Shown in pieces: positions 35,677 through 44,486 of a stretch of DNA of 64,000 nucleotides (the stretch's first letter is position 1; each line of letters opens with the position of its first letter). Below the pieces are notes generated by a model. That model did not search any database, was not told where the DNA came from, and worked only from the letters and a program-made list of their open reading frames with translations. Source of the stretch: Macrococcus sp. DPC7161 (GTDB taxonomy: Bacteria; Bacillota; Bacilli; Staphylococcales; Staphylococcaceae); the NCBI RefSeq assembly GCF_004117835.1, contig NZ_SDSC01000003.1:210061-274060 (forward strand). The letters run 5' to 3'. The translations under genes and the position numbers were made by a program.

Positions 35677-37088
35677 CGTAAACCCTCTCCAAACTGTCGA
35701 GATAATTCATTATCTTTTTCATCAATAATTTTCACACTATTTAACATCTTTTCTAACAATACCGAACACTTATGATTGAATGCATTTAATTGTTCAAGTC
35801 TATGTTCAATTTTGCGAATGGGTTCATTTTTTACAAGTTGTTTGGTAAAACCAACTCTTGATAATGCATCCATTGTTTCACTGTACGTTAGATGATCTCC
35901 TATAAATACAGCATTCGAAGAAGTACTTTCCCAAAGCGTTACAAATTTTTCATAATAATTTTCATATTGATTCTTCATATCTTGAATTGTAGTATCAATA
36001 TCATGTTTAAGTTGTAAAATTTCAAAAATTGATGATACCTTATCAATAGATAACTTTTTACTACTCGATTGATTAATAAATTGCTCAACTATTTTTAGTT
36101 GAGGAAATTCTTTCATATAATTCGCTAGCAATAAACCGACTTTAGCTTCTGAAAAATGAAATGATTTTTTGTGAACTTCATTATAATTCGTTAATTCATC
36201 GCGAATGATAGCCTGTTCTCCTTTACCTAAAAACCAGGCCATGCTATGATCCTTCTCGTTATAAATTATCTTTTTATCGTTTACTGTTTTTGTTTTAGTT
36301 AAATCGTTTACCGAATTGAGTAAATCACGACTTGATACAAACCAAGTAATTTTACCTTTATAGTTTTTCTTATCATTTAAAATCATATTCATATGATGTT
36401 TATCTTTGAAATATGTAACGAGTGGGATTTTATTAGCTACTTCATAAAGAAATGTCATTCGATCTTTAAGACCAATCATATTATTCCCAGGTAAAAAAGA
36501 ATGTGGTCTTTTAGTAACAATATCTAACTGATTTACACTTGGTATTACTGGAATAGTCACATAATGAGCATATTTATGATACAAAGGTGCTGAATTATAA
36601 ACAACGATATTATCAACTTGATACTTCATTCCTAACACAGCAGCATCATGCCCACCTTTTGAGTGTCCTGTAAATGTTGAAATCGTATAGTCTTGATCGA
36701 TACTTTTTATAAATTCATCCGTTCCTTTATAATAGCTATGATGACCACTTATTACTTCAAATCCGATTTCAATATCTGTTATTACATCCTTCGAACCATG
36801 TATATTCCCTGTATCTAGATTCGTCCCTGCAAATCCAATGATTACCTTTCCTGTATCTTCATCCAAAAAAGCGCATCCACTCATACCAGATTTTTCATCC
36901 AAATATGCGTCGATGAAAGTGAGGTTTTTGGGGAATTTGTTTTTATCTTGTTTTTCTAATATTTGTGAATGAATTTTATCATTGTCCATCCCTTTATTAA
37001 TTCCATTTTCAATTTGATAAGCAATACTTGAAACAGTACTAGTTTCTTCAGAAAACGCATTAATTTTATCATCAAATTCTAATTTCAT
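35673..37088 (-). CDS. tslA: TslA-like T7SS lipase effector (lipase first, helical targeting domain last)
   Basis: A 471-residue protein. Residues about 40-285 form an alpha/beta-hydrolase lipase: GFAGTN at 85-90, nucleophile elbow GHSKGG with Ser143, a likely acid Asp189 (NQLDIV) and a likely base His280 (KDHSMAW). Residues about 300-471 are helical and rich in coiled-coil, resembling the LXG-type targeting domain. Lipase at the N-terminus with the targeting part at the C-terminus is the reversed layout described for S. aureus TslA. No signal peptide, as expected for a T7SS substrate. Two bases separate it from the immunity lipoprotein upstream and it overlaps the helper gene downstream. It should attack membrane phospholipids of competitors or hosts. 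Confidence 0.8.
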   Translation of the reverse strand: MKLEFDDKINAFSEETSTVSSIAYQIENGINKGMDNDKIHSQILEKQDKNKFPKNLTFIDAYLDEKSGMSGCAFLDEDTGKVIIGFAGTNLDTGNIHGSKDVITDIEIGFEVISGHHSYYKGTDEFIKSIDQDYTISTFTGHSKGGHDAAVLGMKYQVDNIVVYNSAPLYHKYAHYVTIPVIPSVNQLDIVTKRPHSFLPGNNMIGLKDRMTFLYEVANKIPLVTYFKDKHHMNMILNDKKNYKGKITWFVSSRDLLNSVNDLTKTKTVNDKKIIYNEKDHSMAWFLGKGEQAIIRDELTNYNEVHKKSFHFSEAKVGLLLANYMKEFPQLKIVEQFINQSSSKKLSIDKVSSIFEILQLKHDIDTTIQDMKNQYENYYEKFVTLWESTSSNAVFIGDHLTYSETMDALSRVGFTKQLVKNEPIRKIEHRLEQLNAFNHKCSVLLEKMLNSVKIIDEKDNELSRQFGEGLR

Positions 37089-37090
37089 AT

Positions 37091-37909
37091 TTATTCCTCC
37101 GATTTAGATGGTTGAAATAGAATTGATTCAGTAAAAAAAGATTGTCCTCCGTCTTCTATTGGGTATTCAATTTCTATATTTAATTCACTAAGACTTGTTC
37201 CCTTTAAATCTCCTGTTTTTTCAATTCTTAAAACAGCATTTTCTTTTGATAATTTATAATTATTCTGTAACCATTTATTGATGTTGTTATCTTTAGGTAA
37301 TAAATAATCAATTGTATAAAGAGGCAATTCTTCATTGTGACTTGAATTAAGTTTTTTATAATCACTTAAGCTATCAAAAGGTTCTACTTCAACTAAAAAT
37401 TGAAATTCATTTAAAAAATCTTTTATTTCCTCAGGTGCATTTTCTGATAATGATAATTGATTATTTTTCATATTTATTTTATATTCTTTTATGTTACGCT
37501 TATTTACACTATTTTGCAGTTCTTTTAGTATCACTTTTCCTTTTGTAATATTTGTATTTTTATTAATATAAAGTACAATTCCTTTAGAAATTAATGGTGC
37601 ATTTTCATCCTTTTTATGATATATATTTGAAGTTAACACCCACGTCCCTTTATCACTCTTATCAAACTCACCATCTCTGAATCCTTCCATATCGTAGAAA
37701 TCTTCTAAACTTTTCACTGGATAAACCGACAAATGTTTTTCAAACGCTTTTTCAACTTTTTTATCTAATGCTGTTTTCTTCTGAGGTTTTTGATTTAATT
37801 CCCTTTGTACTCGATTTTCTTTCTCAATATGCTGACTCTCATTTGAACATCCCGTTCCTATCATCATTACCGTCGCTCCTATCATCAACAATTTTTTATA
37901 TTGCTTCAT
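37091..37909 (-). CDS. tilA: TilA-like immunity lipoprotein (partner of the intact lipase)
   Basis: A 272-residue lipoprotein with signal MKQYKKLLMIGATVMMIGTGC and lipid Cys at residue 21. The body shares the block YPVKSLEDFYDMEGFRDGEF and further conserved patches with three neighbouring copies. In S. aureus the TslA lipase is neutralised by a lipoprotein, TilA, exposed on the outside where the lipase would strike; the position here, two bases before the lipase gene, fits that role. It is the only one of the four copies followed by an intact effector. Confidence 0.75.
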   Translation of the reverse strand: MKQYKKLLMIGATVMMIGTGCSNESQHIEKENRVQRELNQKPQKKTALDKKVEKAFEKHLSVYPVKSLEDFYDMEGFRDGEFDKSDKGTWVLTSNIYHKKDENAPLISKGIVLYINKNTNITKGKVILKELQNSVNKRNIKEYKINMKNNQLSLSENAPEEIKDFLNEFQFLVEVEPFDSLSDYKKLNSSHNEELPLYTIDYLLPKDNNINKWLQNNYKLSKENAVLRIEKTGDLKGTSLSELNIEIEYPIEDGGQSFFTESILFQPSKSEE

Positions 37910-37914
37910 ACTGC

Positions 37915-37985
37915 ACCTCTTTCTTTAAAATATTTCGCATATTATTTATATTTCCCTTCATAAATAATATGGGAAACATTTTAAT
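37915..37985 (-). repeat. Upstream repeat, copy 1, with 12-bp palindrome
   Basis: About 75 bases nearly identical to the regions at 39123 and 40282. It contains CATATTATTTAT (37938-37949) and its exact complement ATAAATAATATG (37960-37971), 10 bases apart, before the tilA ribosome site (AGAGGTGC). Confidence 0.85.
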
Positions 37986-37987
37986 TA

Positions 37988-38302
37988 TTATTTTTCATCA
38001 TCCTTCACACCATATATATTCCCTGTATCTAGATTCGTCACAGTAAATCCTACAATTTCTTTACCTGTCTCCTCATCTATGAACGCAACTGCGCTCATAC
38101 CTGTCGCTTCGTCTAGGTGCGCGTCGATGAAAGTGAGGTTTTTAGGGAATTTCTTTTCATCTTTTAAATCATTCAAATAATCATAAATTTTCCTTGTACT
38201 ATTTCCGCTATATAGTGCATTTTCTAAAGGATATGAAATACTAGATACTGTACTAGTAGATTCAGTACCATCATTAATATCTTTATCTATTTGTATCTCC
38301 AT
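37988..38302 (-). pseudogene. Truncated tslA remnant (first ~100 residues)
   Basis: A 104-codon frame matching the lipase N-terminus: STVSSISYPLEN, KKFPKNLTFIDAHLDE and LDTGNIYGVKDD align with the intact gene, then it stops before the nucleophile. It overlaps the end of the second tilA copy and is followed by the repeated upstream element. It lacks the catalytic Ser, Asp and His, so no lipase can be made. It could still be translated as a short peptide. Confidence 0.85.
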
Positions 38303-39119
38303 AATTATCCTCCTTTGACGGTTGAAAACCTACACTTTCTCTAAAGTATTGTACTTCTCCTTGTCTACCTTTGTATGTTACTTCAAAATAGAAATTACTC
38401 AAACTCGAATCATTTAATTGTCCTGTATTTTCGATATTTAAGATAGCATCTTGTTTCATTACCTTATATTTATTTTGTATCCATTTGTTGATTTCATTAT
38501 CTTGTTTTAATAAGTAATTGATTGAGTACATTGGAAGATTTGAATTGTGCCGTGAACTCACCTTCGGCAGTTCTTTAAGTGAACCAAAAGATTTTTCTTC
38601 AACTAAAAATTTGAAATCTTTAAGAAATTGATCAACCTCTTTTGGTGCATCATCAATGAGTTCTATTTTATTATTTTTATAAATGATTCTATATTCGTTT
38701 TCTACATTTTCATTAAAGTCCTTATAAATTTTTCTTATTACATTTTTACCAGTAGCTTCATTAGTATTTTTATTAAAAAATAAATATATATTGTTAGAAA
38801 TCAGTGGGGCGTTTTCATCTTTTTGTTTTGCAATTTTAGAACTTAACACCCACGTCCCTTTGTCATCCTTATCAAACTCTTCATCTCGAAAGCCTTCCAT
38901 GTCATAAAAGTCATCTAAGTTGTTCACAGGATAGATTTTCAAATGCTCTTCGAATGACTTTTCAACTTTTTTATCTAATTCTGTTTTCTTCTGAGGTTTT
39001 TGGTTTAATTCCCTTTGTACTCGATTTTCTCGCTCATTATGCGTATTGTCATTTGAACATCCCGTTCCTATCATCAATACCGTAGATCCTATCATCAACA
39101 ATTTTTTGTAACGCTTCAT
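38283..39119 (-). CDS. TilA-like immunity lipoprotein, second copy
   Basis: A 278-residue lipoprotein, intact, with the same signal peptide (MIGTGC), a 40-residue charged linker and the shared YPVNNLDDFYDMEGF block. It is followed by a truncated effector, so it is an orphan immunity gene: it could protect against related lipases from neighbours. Sequence has diverged clearly from the first copy in the middle part, which suggests a different specificity. Confidence 0.72.
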   Translation of the reverse strand: MKRYKKLLMIGSTVLMIGTGCSNDNTHNERENRVQRELNQKPQKKTELDKKVEKSFEEHLKIYPVNNLDDFYDMEGFRDEEFDKDDKGTWVLSSKIAKQKDENAPLISNNIYLFFNKNTNEATGKNVIRKIYKDFNENVENEYRIIYKNNKIELIDDAPKEVDQFLKDFKFLVEEKSFGSLKELPKVSSRHNSNLPMYSINYLLKQDNEINKWIQNKYKVMKQDAILNIENTGQLNDSSLSNFYFEVTYKGRQGEVQYFRESVGFQPSKEDNYGDTNR

Positions 39120-39122
39120 ACT

Positions 39123-39195
39123 ACACCTCTTTCTTTAAAATATTTCGCATATTATTTATATTTCCCTTCATAAATAATATGGGAAACATTTTAAT
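39123..39195 (-). repeat. Upstream repeat, copy 2, with 12-bp palindrome
   Basis: Same element as at 37915; palindrome arms at 39148-39159 and 39170-39181. Confidence 0.85.
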
Positions 39196-39508
39196 GATTA
39201 TTTTTAGCATCATCCTTCGCAATATGTATATTCCCTGTATCTAGTTTTGTCCCTGAAAATCCAATGATTACCTTTCATGTCTCTTCATCCAAAAAAGCTC
39301 ATCCACTCATACCAGACTTTTCATCCAAATATGCGTCGAAGAAAGTGAGGTTTTTAGGGAATTTGTTGGCTTCTGATTTCTTATTTAATATTTGTTTAAT
39401 GTGTTTTCTACTTATGCTCTGATAAACTGAATCTTCAATAGAATAACTCACTGAAGCCACTGTACTCGTTTTCTCACTATTACCATTGATTTTTTTATCT
39501 AAATACAA
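39191..39508 (-). pseudogene. Decayed tslA remnant with two internal stops
   Basis: A frame of 106 codons from ATG 39508 to TAA 39191, homologous to the first ~100 residues of the lipase (ASVSYSIEDS, KFPKNLTFFDAYLDEKSGM, LDTGNIH), interrupted by TGA at 39299 and again near 39275. It ends at almost the same point as the remnant at 37988, showing that the two share one ancestral deletion. Confidence 0.85.
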
Positions 39509-39526
39509 TATTGTATTTATGATTTT

Positions 39527-40279
39527 CTACCTCTCAGTTGGTTGGTAAGTAATGCTCTCACTAAAATATTGTTCTTTTTCTTTTGGTTTACTATATCTAA
39601 TTTCAAAAAAGAAGTCCCCAGTACTGCTCCCTTTTAAATTTCCAGTTCCTTCTAAATAAAGCGTTGCGTCTTTTTCTGAAATATTATATTGTTTTTGTAC
39701 CCATTTATTTATTTCATTATTTTTATCTAAGTTATACTCAGAAGTATATAATGGCACATTTGAAGTATATGTGGTGTTAATTTTTTTATACTTATTTAAA
39801 TCGTTAAATTTTTCATCTTGAACGAGAAATCTAAAGTTTTCAACAAATTGCTTTACATCATTATTTGCTTTATCTGCTAAATAGATTTGGTTATTCTTCA
39901 TTTCGATTTTATAAGTTATTTTTTCATCTTTACCAAACTCCTCATAGAACTTTGTATAACTATAATAACCCTTCCCCATATTATTATTTCTGTCTAAATA
40001 TAGTACAATACCTTGAGTAATGAGTGGCCCATCTTCTTCTGATTGATTGGAAATACTTGAATTTAGCACCCACATTCCTTTATCATCCTTTTCAAACTCA
40101 CCATCTCTAAACCCTTCCATATCGTAGAAATCTTCTAAACTTTTTACCGGATAAATCGATAAATGCTTCTCAAATGCTTGTTCTACTTTTTGATCTGTTG
40201 TAAGTGCCATATTTGAACATCCCGTTCCTATCATCATTACTGTAGCTCCTATCATCAACAATTTTTTATAACGCTTCAT
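39527..40279 (-). CDS. TilA-like immunity lipoprotein, third copy
   Basis: A 250-residue lipoprotein with the MIGTGC signal but lacking most of the charged linker seen in copies 1 and 2. Conserved YPVKSLEDFYDMEGF block near residue 40. Intact, followed by a dead effector remnant, so also an orphan immunity gene. Confidence 0.72.
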   Translation of the reverse strand: MKRYKKLLMIGATVMMIGTGCSNMALTTDQKVEQAFEKHLSIYPVKSLEDFYDMEGFRDGEFEKDDKGMWVLNSSISNQSEEDGPLITQGIVLYLDRNNNMGKGYYSYTKFYEEFGKDEKITYKIEMKNNQIYLADKANNDVKQFVENFRFLVQDEKFNDLNKYKKINTTYTSNVPLYTSEYNLDKNNEINKWVQKQYNISEKDATLYLEGTGNLKGSSTGDFFFEIRYSKPKEKEQYFSESITYQPTER

Positions 40280-40281
40280 AT

Positions 40282-40355
40282 TGCACCTCTTTCTTTAAAA
40301 TATTTCGCATATTATTTATATTTTCCTTCATAAATAATATGTGAAACATTTTAAT
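40282..40355 (-). repeat. Upstream repeat, copy 3, with 12-bp palindrome
   Basis: Same element; arms at 40308-40319 and 40330-40341. Confidence 0.85.
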
Positions 40356-40360
40356 GATTA

Positions 40361-40456
40361 TTATTCAGCATCATGCCCACCTTTTGAATGACCAGTAAAA
40401 GTATCTATTTCATATCGTTTATCAATCTTTTTTATATTGTTATCGATATCTATCAT
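40361..40456 (-). pseudogene. Tiny tslA remnant containing the lipase nucleophile elbow
   Basis: A 31-codon minus-strand frame reads IDTFTGHSKGGHDA, matching residues about 128-149 of the intact lipase, with its own ATG and a GGAGGAGT ribosome site inherited from the start of the ancestral gene. The N-terminal ~125 codons have been deleted, joining the start codon region to the catalytic elbow. Confidence 0.8.
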
Positions 40457-40460
40457 AAAT

Positions 40461-41231
40461 TTACTCCTCCATTGATGGTTGAAATTCTACTGACTCACTA
40501 TAATATTTATGATTTTTATTGTTTGGGTTATATGAAATTTCAAAATTAAAATCTCCAATAATACTCCCTTTCAATTCTCCAGATTTCTCAATATAAAGTT
40601 CTGCGTTTTTTTCATCAACTTCGAAATTTTTCTGTACCCATCTATTTAATCTATGTTGTTTAGGCAACTCATAAGTTTGAGTATATAAAGGCATTTCTTC
40701 ATTGTAAGGTTCTTTAATTCTCTTCAGTTTTGACAAATCTCCGAATGATTCATATTGTACTAAAAATCTATAATTTTCTATTTGTTCTCTAATTTCTCTC
40801 GGCATATTTCCAATAGGAATTAATTTATTATTTTTCATTTCTACTGGATATTCTACTGATTGATTATCTTTTAAATCTGGAGTTATTTTATCAACTATAT
40901 AATTTCCTTTTACCTTCTTATTATTACGATTTATAAATAAGACCAATACTCTAGAAACTAATGGTTCGTTCTTACTTGCTTTTTCTGAAAAATAAGAACT
41001 CACAACCCACGTTCATTTATCATCCTTTTCAAACTCACCATCCCTAAATCCTTCCATATCATAAAAGTCTTCCAAACTTTTCACCGGATAAATCGACAAA
41101 TGTTTCTCAAACGCCTCTTCGACTTTTTGATCTTTTGTTATCACGATATTTGAACATCCTGTATTTAACATTATTAATGATATCACCATTAAGAATAATA
41201 ACTTTTTATATTTATTTATAAGGCACCTCAC
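40461..41231 (-). pseudogene. TilA-like immunity lipoprotein, fourth copy, inactivated
   Basis: Homologous to the other copies from the signal peptide (LNTGC) to the C-terminus, but an in-frame TGA at 41013-41015 replaces the Gly codon of the conserved DDKGTWV motif. The position of the normal ATG now reads ATA (Ile-Asn-Lys-Tyr-Lys), leaving only a GTG further up without a good ribosome site. Two independent lesions make this a dead gene. Confidence 0.82.
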
Positions 41232-41278
41232 TTGTATAATTAAATCGTTATACGCAATAGAATATTATTAAATACATT

Positions 41279-42082
41279 TTAATTCTTTCTCTTATTTCTT
41301 TTTTGACGCTTCTTGTATCTTTTTCTTTTCTTTTCACTTTGATTAATTGTAATCGGCTTTTTCTTTTCTTCACTAACTTCATCAGAGATTATTTCGCCTT
41401 CTTTAGGTACATAGTTTGATGCAAGGTGTCTTTTATTAAATAAATTTGAAAAATGCATATAGTTTCGTACGGACATTATTAAAAACATTAAATATGAAAA
41501 AGCAAAATATATCCCTGAATACTTTTGCAATCTTTCATCGACAATCGGTGCTCCTGATACATCATAGCCAAAATTAGACTGTGCCATATAGTAGGCTATA
41601 ACTAACGAGATAATCACTAGTAATAAGAAAATATTCCAGTACAATTTTTTATAACTATATACCCATTTTATATAGAGCATACCTAACACAGCAAAATAGA
41701 GAATATTGATGCCCATGTATATAATATAAATTTTCATCAACCCGAATAAGTCTACAGCTGGATCTGTTGCACCAGTGCCTACTTTCCCCATCAATATTCC
41801 AAATAGACCGACCTGTAATGTTAATTGAGTAAAGGTTAAATCTAATATCATCTTTGGCCATGTAAATTTCATTTCATCACGAAACAATGGAATGCTAATA
41901 CAAAATGTTTGGTGCAGAATCACTAATAAACACCAACTCAAAATAAAAATTAAATACGTTTTATGATAATCTGGCATATCGTTCCAACTAAATCCATTAC
42001 CCCAAAAATCTAAAATATTACAAAAAATTAATATTAAGTACATTAGACTTAGTAAAGCTAATAAGCCATTTCTTTTAAACAA
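41279..42082 (-). CDS. Polytopic membrane protein (DUF5079-like), start probably frameshifted
   Basis: A 267-residue protein with six or seven hydrophobic segments and a very basic C-terminal tail (KKRKRYKKRQKRNKRKN). Its place inside a T7SS effector region resembles DUF5079/DUF5080 membrane proteins of the S. aureus ess locus, which are candidate accessory or immunity proteins; the assignment is tentative. The only start in frame is a weak TTG at 42082. However, an ATG at 42132 with a GAGGTG site begins MTKKHK and joins this frame perfectly (EYIFTFKDYYWLFK) if one base is restored near 42116. So the gene may be frameshifted or use a poor start. Confidence 0.5.
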   Translation of the reverse strand: MFKRNGLLALLSLMYLILIFCNILDFWGNGFSWNDMPDYHKTYLIFILSWCLLVILHQTFCISIPLFRDEMKFTWPKMILDLTFTQLTLQVGLFGILMGKVGTGATDPAVDLFGLMKIYIIYMGINILYFAVLGMLYIKWVYSYKKLYWNIFLLLVIISLVIAYYMAQSNFGYDVSGAPIVDERLQKYSGIYFAFSYLMFLIMSVRNYMHFSNLFNKRHLASNYVPKEGEIISDEVSEEKKKPITINQSEKKRKRYKKRQKRNKRKN

Positions 42083-42384
42083 CCAATAATAATCTTTGAA
42101 AGTGAAAATATACTCTTATGTTTTTTAGTCATCACACACCTCACCATTTCTTATAAAACATTTTTAACTATCAAATATCCTAAAATAAGCTGACAACGTT
42201 TCTGTTCTTAAAGTTCACTATTAATAATCAGGGCAATGAACAAATCTAGAAGGCTGTATAATGTAATATAATACGTAACTAAAATCTCGACGATATAGGC
42301 TTAATTGAGAATTTTAAAAACTATGTAATCCCACAAATAAATCTATAAATAAACAGAAATCAAATCAATTTTTCGTACCATTAT

Positions 42385-42795
42385 TTACTTCTCGTTCTTA
42401 TGTATTTTCTTCAATCCCCAGTATTGATTTCCTTTAAATGCGATTGGCATCATAATGATTAAAAATACCATCGTAACAATTCGTCTAAATTCATGAGGTA
42501 CGCTAAACATTGTAATCATATAAGCAATTGCAACGAGGACAAGCGCTGCAATAATTAAATTAAAACCTTTCTGATCAAAAGGTTTCGCATCCTCACGTTT
42601 GATATCACGCTTTAATTCTTGTTCATCTTTATATTCCATTTTGTAGAAGAATGATAATGGTAAACAAATTACGAGATAGCCAATGATAAAGTACTTTGTA
42701 TAATCAGGGACAAACACAGCGCTTAATAGAGTTACGATGAACAGCGCCATACATATGCTAATAATCATTTGGTTATTTTTATTCTTTAAATTCAT
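42385..42795 (-). CDS. Small membrane protein, four predicted segments
   Basis: A 136-residue protein with two pairs of hydrophobic segments (about 10-28, 33-50, 78-97, 104-121) around a charged cytoplasmic loop. AAAGGAG lies 9 bases before the ATG. No family recognised. It sits between the nuclease and lipase effector arrays and may be an accessory or immunity gene. The 250 bases between it and the neighbouring membrane gene show nothing I can name beyond the shifted start noted there. Confidence 0.6.
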   Translation of the reverse strand: MNLKNKNNQMIISICMALFIVTLLSAVFVPDYTKYFIIGYLVICLPLSFFYKMEYKDEQELKRDIKREDAKPFDQKGFNLIIAALVLVAIAYMITMFSVPHEFRRIVTMVFLIIMMPIAFKGNQYWGLKKIHKNEK

Positions 42796-42905
42796 AATTT
42801 AGACTCCTTTGTACATAAATTAAAATTTTTTGGTGTTTAATGCGTTTTACCAGATAGTATTTCAAATCAATATACACTTATATGACTAAATTACGTCGAA
42901 AAGCG

Positions 42906-43394
42906 TTAAATATATTTACTATTCTCTTTTTCTTTAAATTCCTTCATTTCTTCAAAAAATGCTTCATCCACATGCTTAAGTGGTAATTTCAAGTATTCAT
43001 GTCTGAAATAATCCATTTTTTTTTACTCGTTATATTTACTATAATCCCAATCTGCATAATCAAACTCTATTGTCAATTTCATATTTTCATCTACATGTAT
43101 AATTACATCTGACCATATCGGTTGATTATTTTCGCGAAATATTTGTTGGAGGTCTACTGCTAAATAGAATATCTTATCCCAATCTTTTCCATACTCCTCC
43201 ATTGAATAACCTTCATAGATATCATACATATCATGACTATATATCCATTCTTTATCGATTCTATAGTAAAAAAATATACCTCCTTCTTTACCATTGATAT
43301 CAGCGTTGACATAAAATTCGTCCCATTCTTCAGGTATCATTTCATTTATATATTCAATAATCTCAATAATTTTATTATTAATTAATTGTTCCAT
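42906..43394 (-). pseudogene. EsaG-like immunity gene, fourth copy, broken near the C-terminus
   Basis: Reads as an EsaG/DUF600 protein (LINNKIIEIIEYINEMIPEEW start) for 123 codons to a TAA at 43023. The missing tail (MDYFRHEYLKLPL and the rest of the C-terminal helix) continues in another frame down to 42906, separated by a run of A's, so a small indel in a poly-A tract broke the gene. The truncated product lacks the last ~40 residues and may or may not neutralise the nuclease. Confidence 0.78.
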
Positions 43395-43397
43395 TTA

Positions 43398-43917
43398 ATT
43401 ACTCCCCGATTGGTATATTTTTTTGTAAAAATCATTTCCAATTGTGTATTTTACAATAAATTCATCTGGTCTCAATTAGTCACCACTATATACTGGTTCG
43501 ATTTTAATTTGCACTTTTTTGGGCGGTGTTTCCTTTAACGCATCTGCCCAGTCCTTCTCCATGTCGTACCATTTACCATTAACCCTATTTATTTTGCTGT
43601 TCATCGGCACTAAGTTGTCCAAGTCACCACTACCACCGAACTGTGATGCGATTAAGTGTCCACCATCATCATCCTTCTTCCTGAACTCTCGTCCCACGAC
43701 TCGCTGCATATAGGCCTTTCTCTTTGCTTTTTTCAGTACAAGTTCTGTCGCCTCGACATGTTTAATTCTACCAAATTCATCTGTACGATATAAATACCCT
43801 TCCGGTGTAATGAACTCAATATTAGGTTTAAGCTCTTTTCTTCAACGCCATCCCCTTACAATGTGCTCCTTCTTTTTATAGTCCACTCTTGTGATAAGAT
43901 GTGCATCATCCTTTTTG
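43398..43917 (-). pseudogene. Decayed EsaD-type nuclease C-terminus with two stops
   Basis: No N-terminal part. From KKDDAHLITRVDY to the C-terminus it aligns with residues about 460-640 of the intact toxin, including the catalytic DDDGGHLIASQFGG motif. In-frame TGA near 43847 and TAA near 43476 interrupt it. It is followed immediately by the broken esaG copy. Confidence 0.82.
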
Positions 43918-43944
43918 ATTATTCTCAAAATTTCATTCGAAAAT

Positions 43945-43972
43945 AAAGCGATAAGCTTTATACTTATCGCTT
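43945..43972 (-). terminator. Terminator after esaG copy 3 region
   Basis: Stem AAGCGATAAG / CTTATCGCTT with a 7-base loop. The same hairpin recurs at 46036-46064, so it was duplicated with the cassettes. Confidence 0.6.
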
Positions 43973-43988
43973 AATTAATCTTGATCAT

Positions 43989-44486
43989 TTACCTTTGCTT
44001 ACTATTCTCTTTAATCTTAAATTCACGAATTTGTTGAACAACATCCATACCTACGTGTTTAGGTGGCTGATTCAAATATTCATCTCTAAAGTAATCCATG
44101 TACTCATAATCAACATACTCAGAATTATACCAATCTGAATAGTCAAATTCTGTTGTCAATTTCATATGCTCATCCACATGTAGGATAACTTTTGACCAGA
44201 TGGGTTGATTATTTTCTCGGAAGATTTGTTGTAAGTCATTTCCTAATTCAAACAGTTCGAGCCAATCTCTTGTGTACTCTTCATCGGAATAACCACTAAA
44301 ATCATCGCTTAAATCTGCTGAATATTGCCAAGAATTCAAATCATCTTCTGTATTATAGTAAAAAAAGATACCTCCTTCACCGTTATTAATATCTCCATTG
44401 ATATAGAGTTCGTTCCATTCTTCTGGAATCATGTCATTTGCTTTTTCTACTATTTTTAAAATTTTATTATTAATTAATTGTTTCAT
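43989..44486 (-). CDS. esaG: EsaG-like immunity protein (DUF600), third copy
   Basis: A 165-residue cytoplasmic protein of the TIGR01741/DUF600 family: acidic, with the INGDINNGEGGIFFYY strand, the LQQIFRENNQPIWSKV block and the LTTEFDYSDWYNSEY motif. EsaG binds the EsaD nuclease domain and blocks it inside the producing cell. Overlaps the preceding toxin remnant by 17 bases. The partner toxin next to it is dead, so this is an orphan antitoxin. Confidence 0.82.
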   Translation of the reverse strand: MKQLINNKILKIVEKANDMIPEEWNELYINGDINNGEGGIFFYYNTEDDLNSWQYSADLSDDFSGYSDEEYTRDWLELFELGNDLQQIFRENNQPIWSKVILHVDEHMKLTTEFDYSDWYNSEYVDYEYMDYFRDEYLNQPPKHVGMDVVQQIREFKIKENSKQR

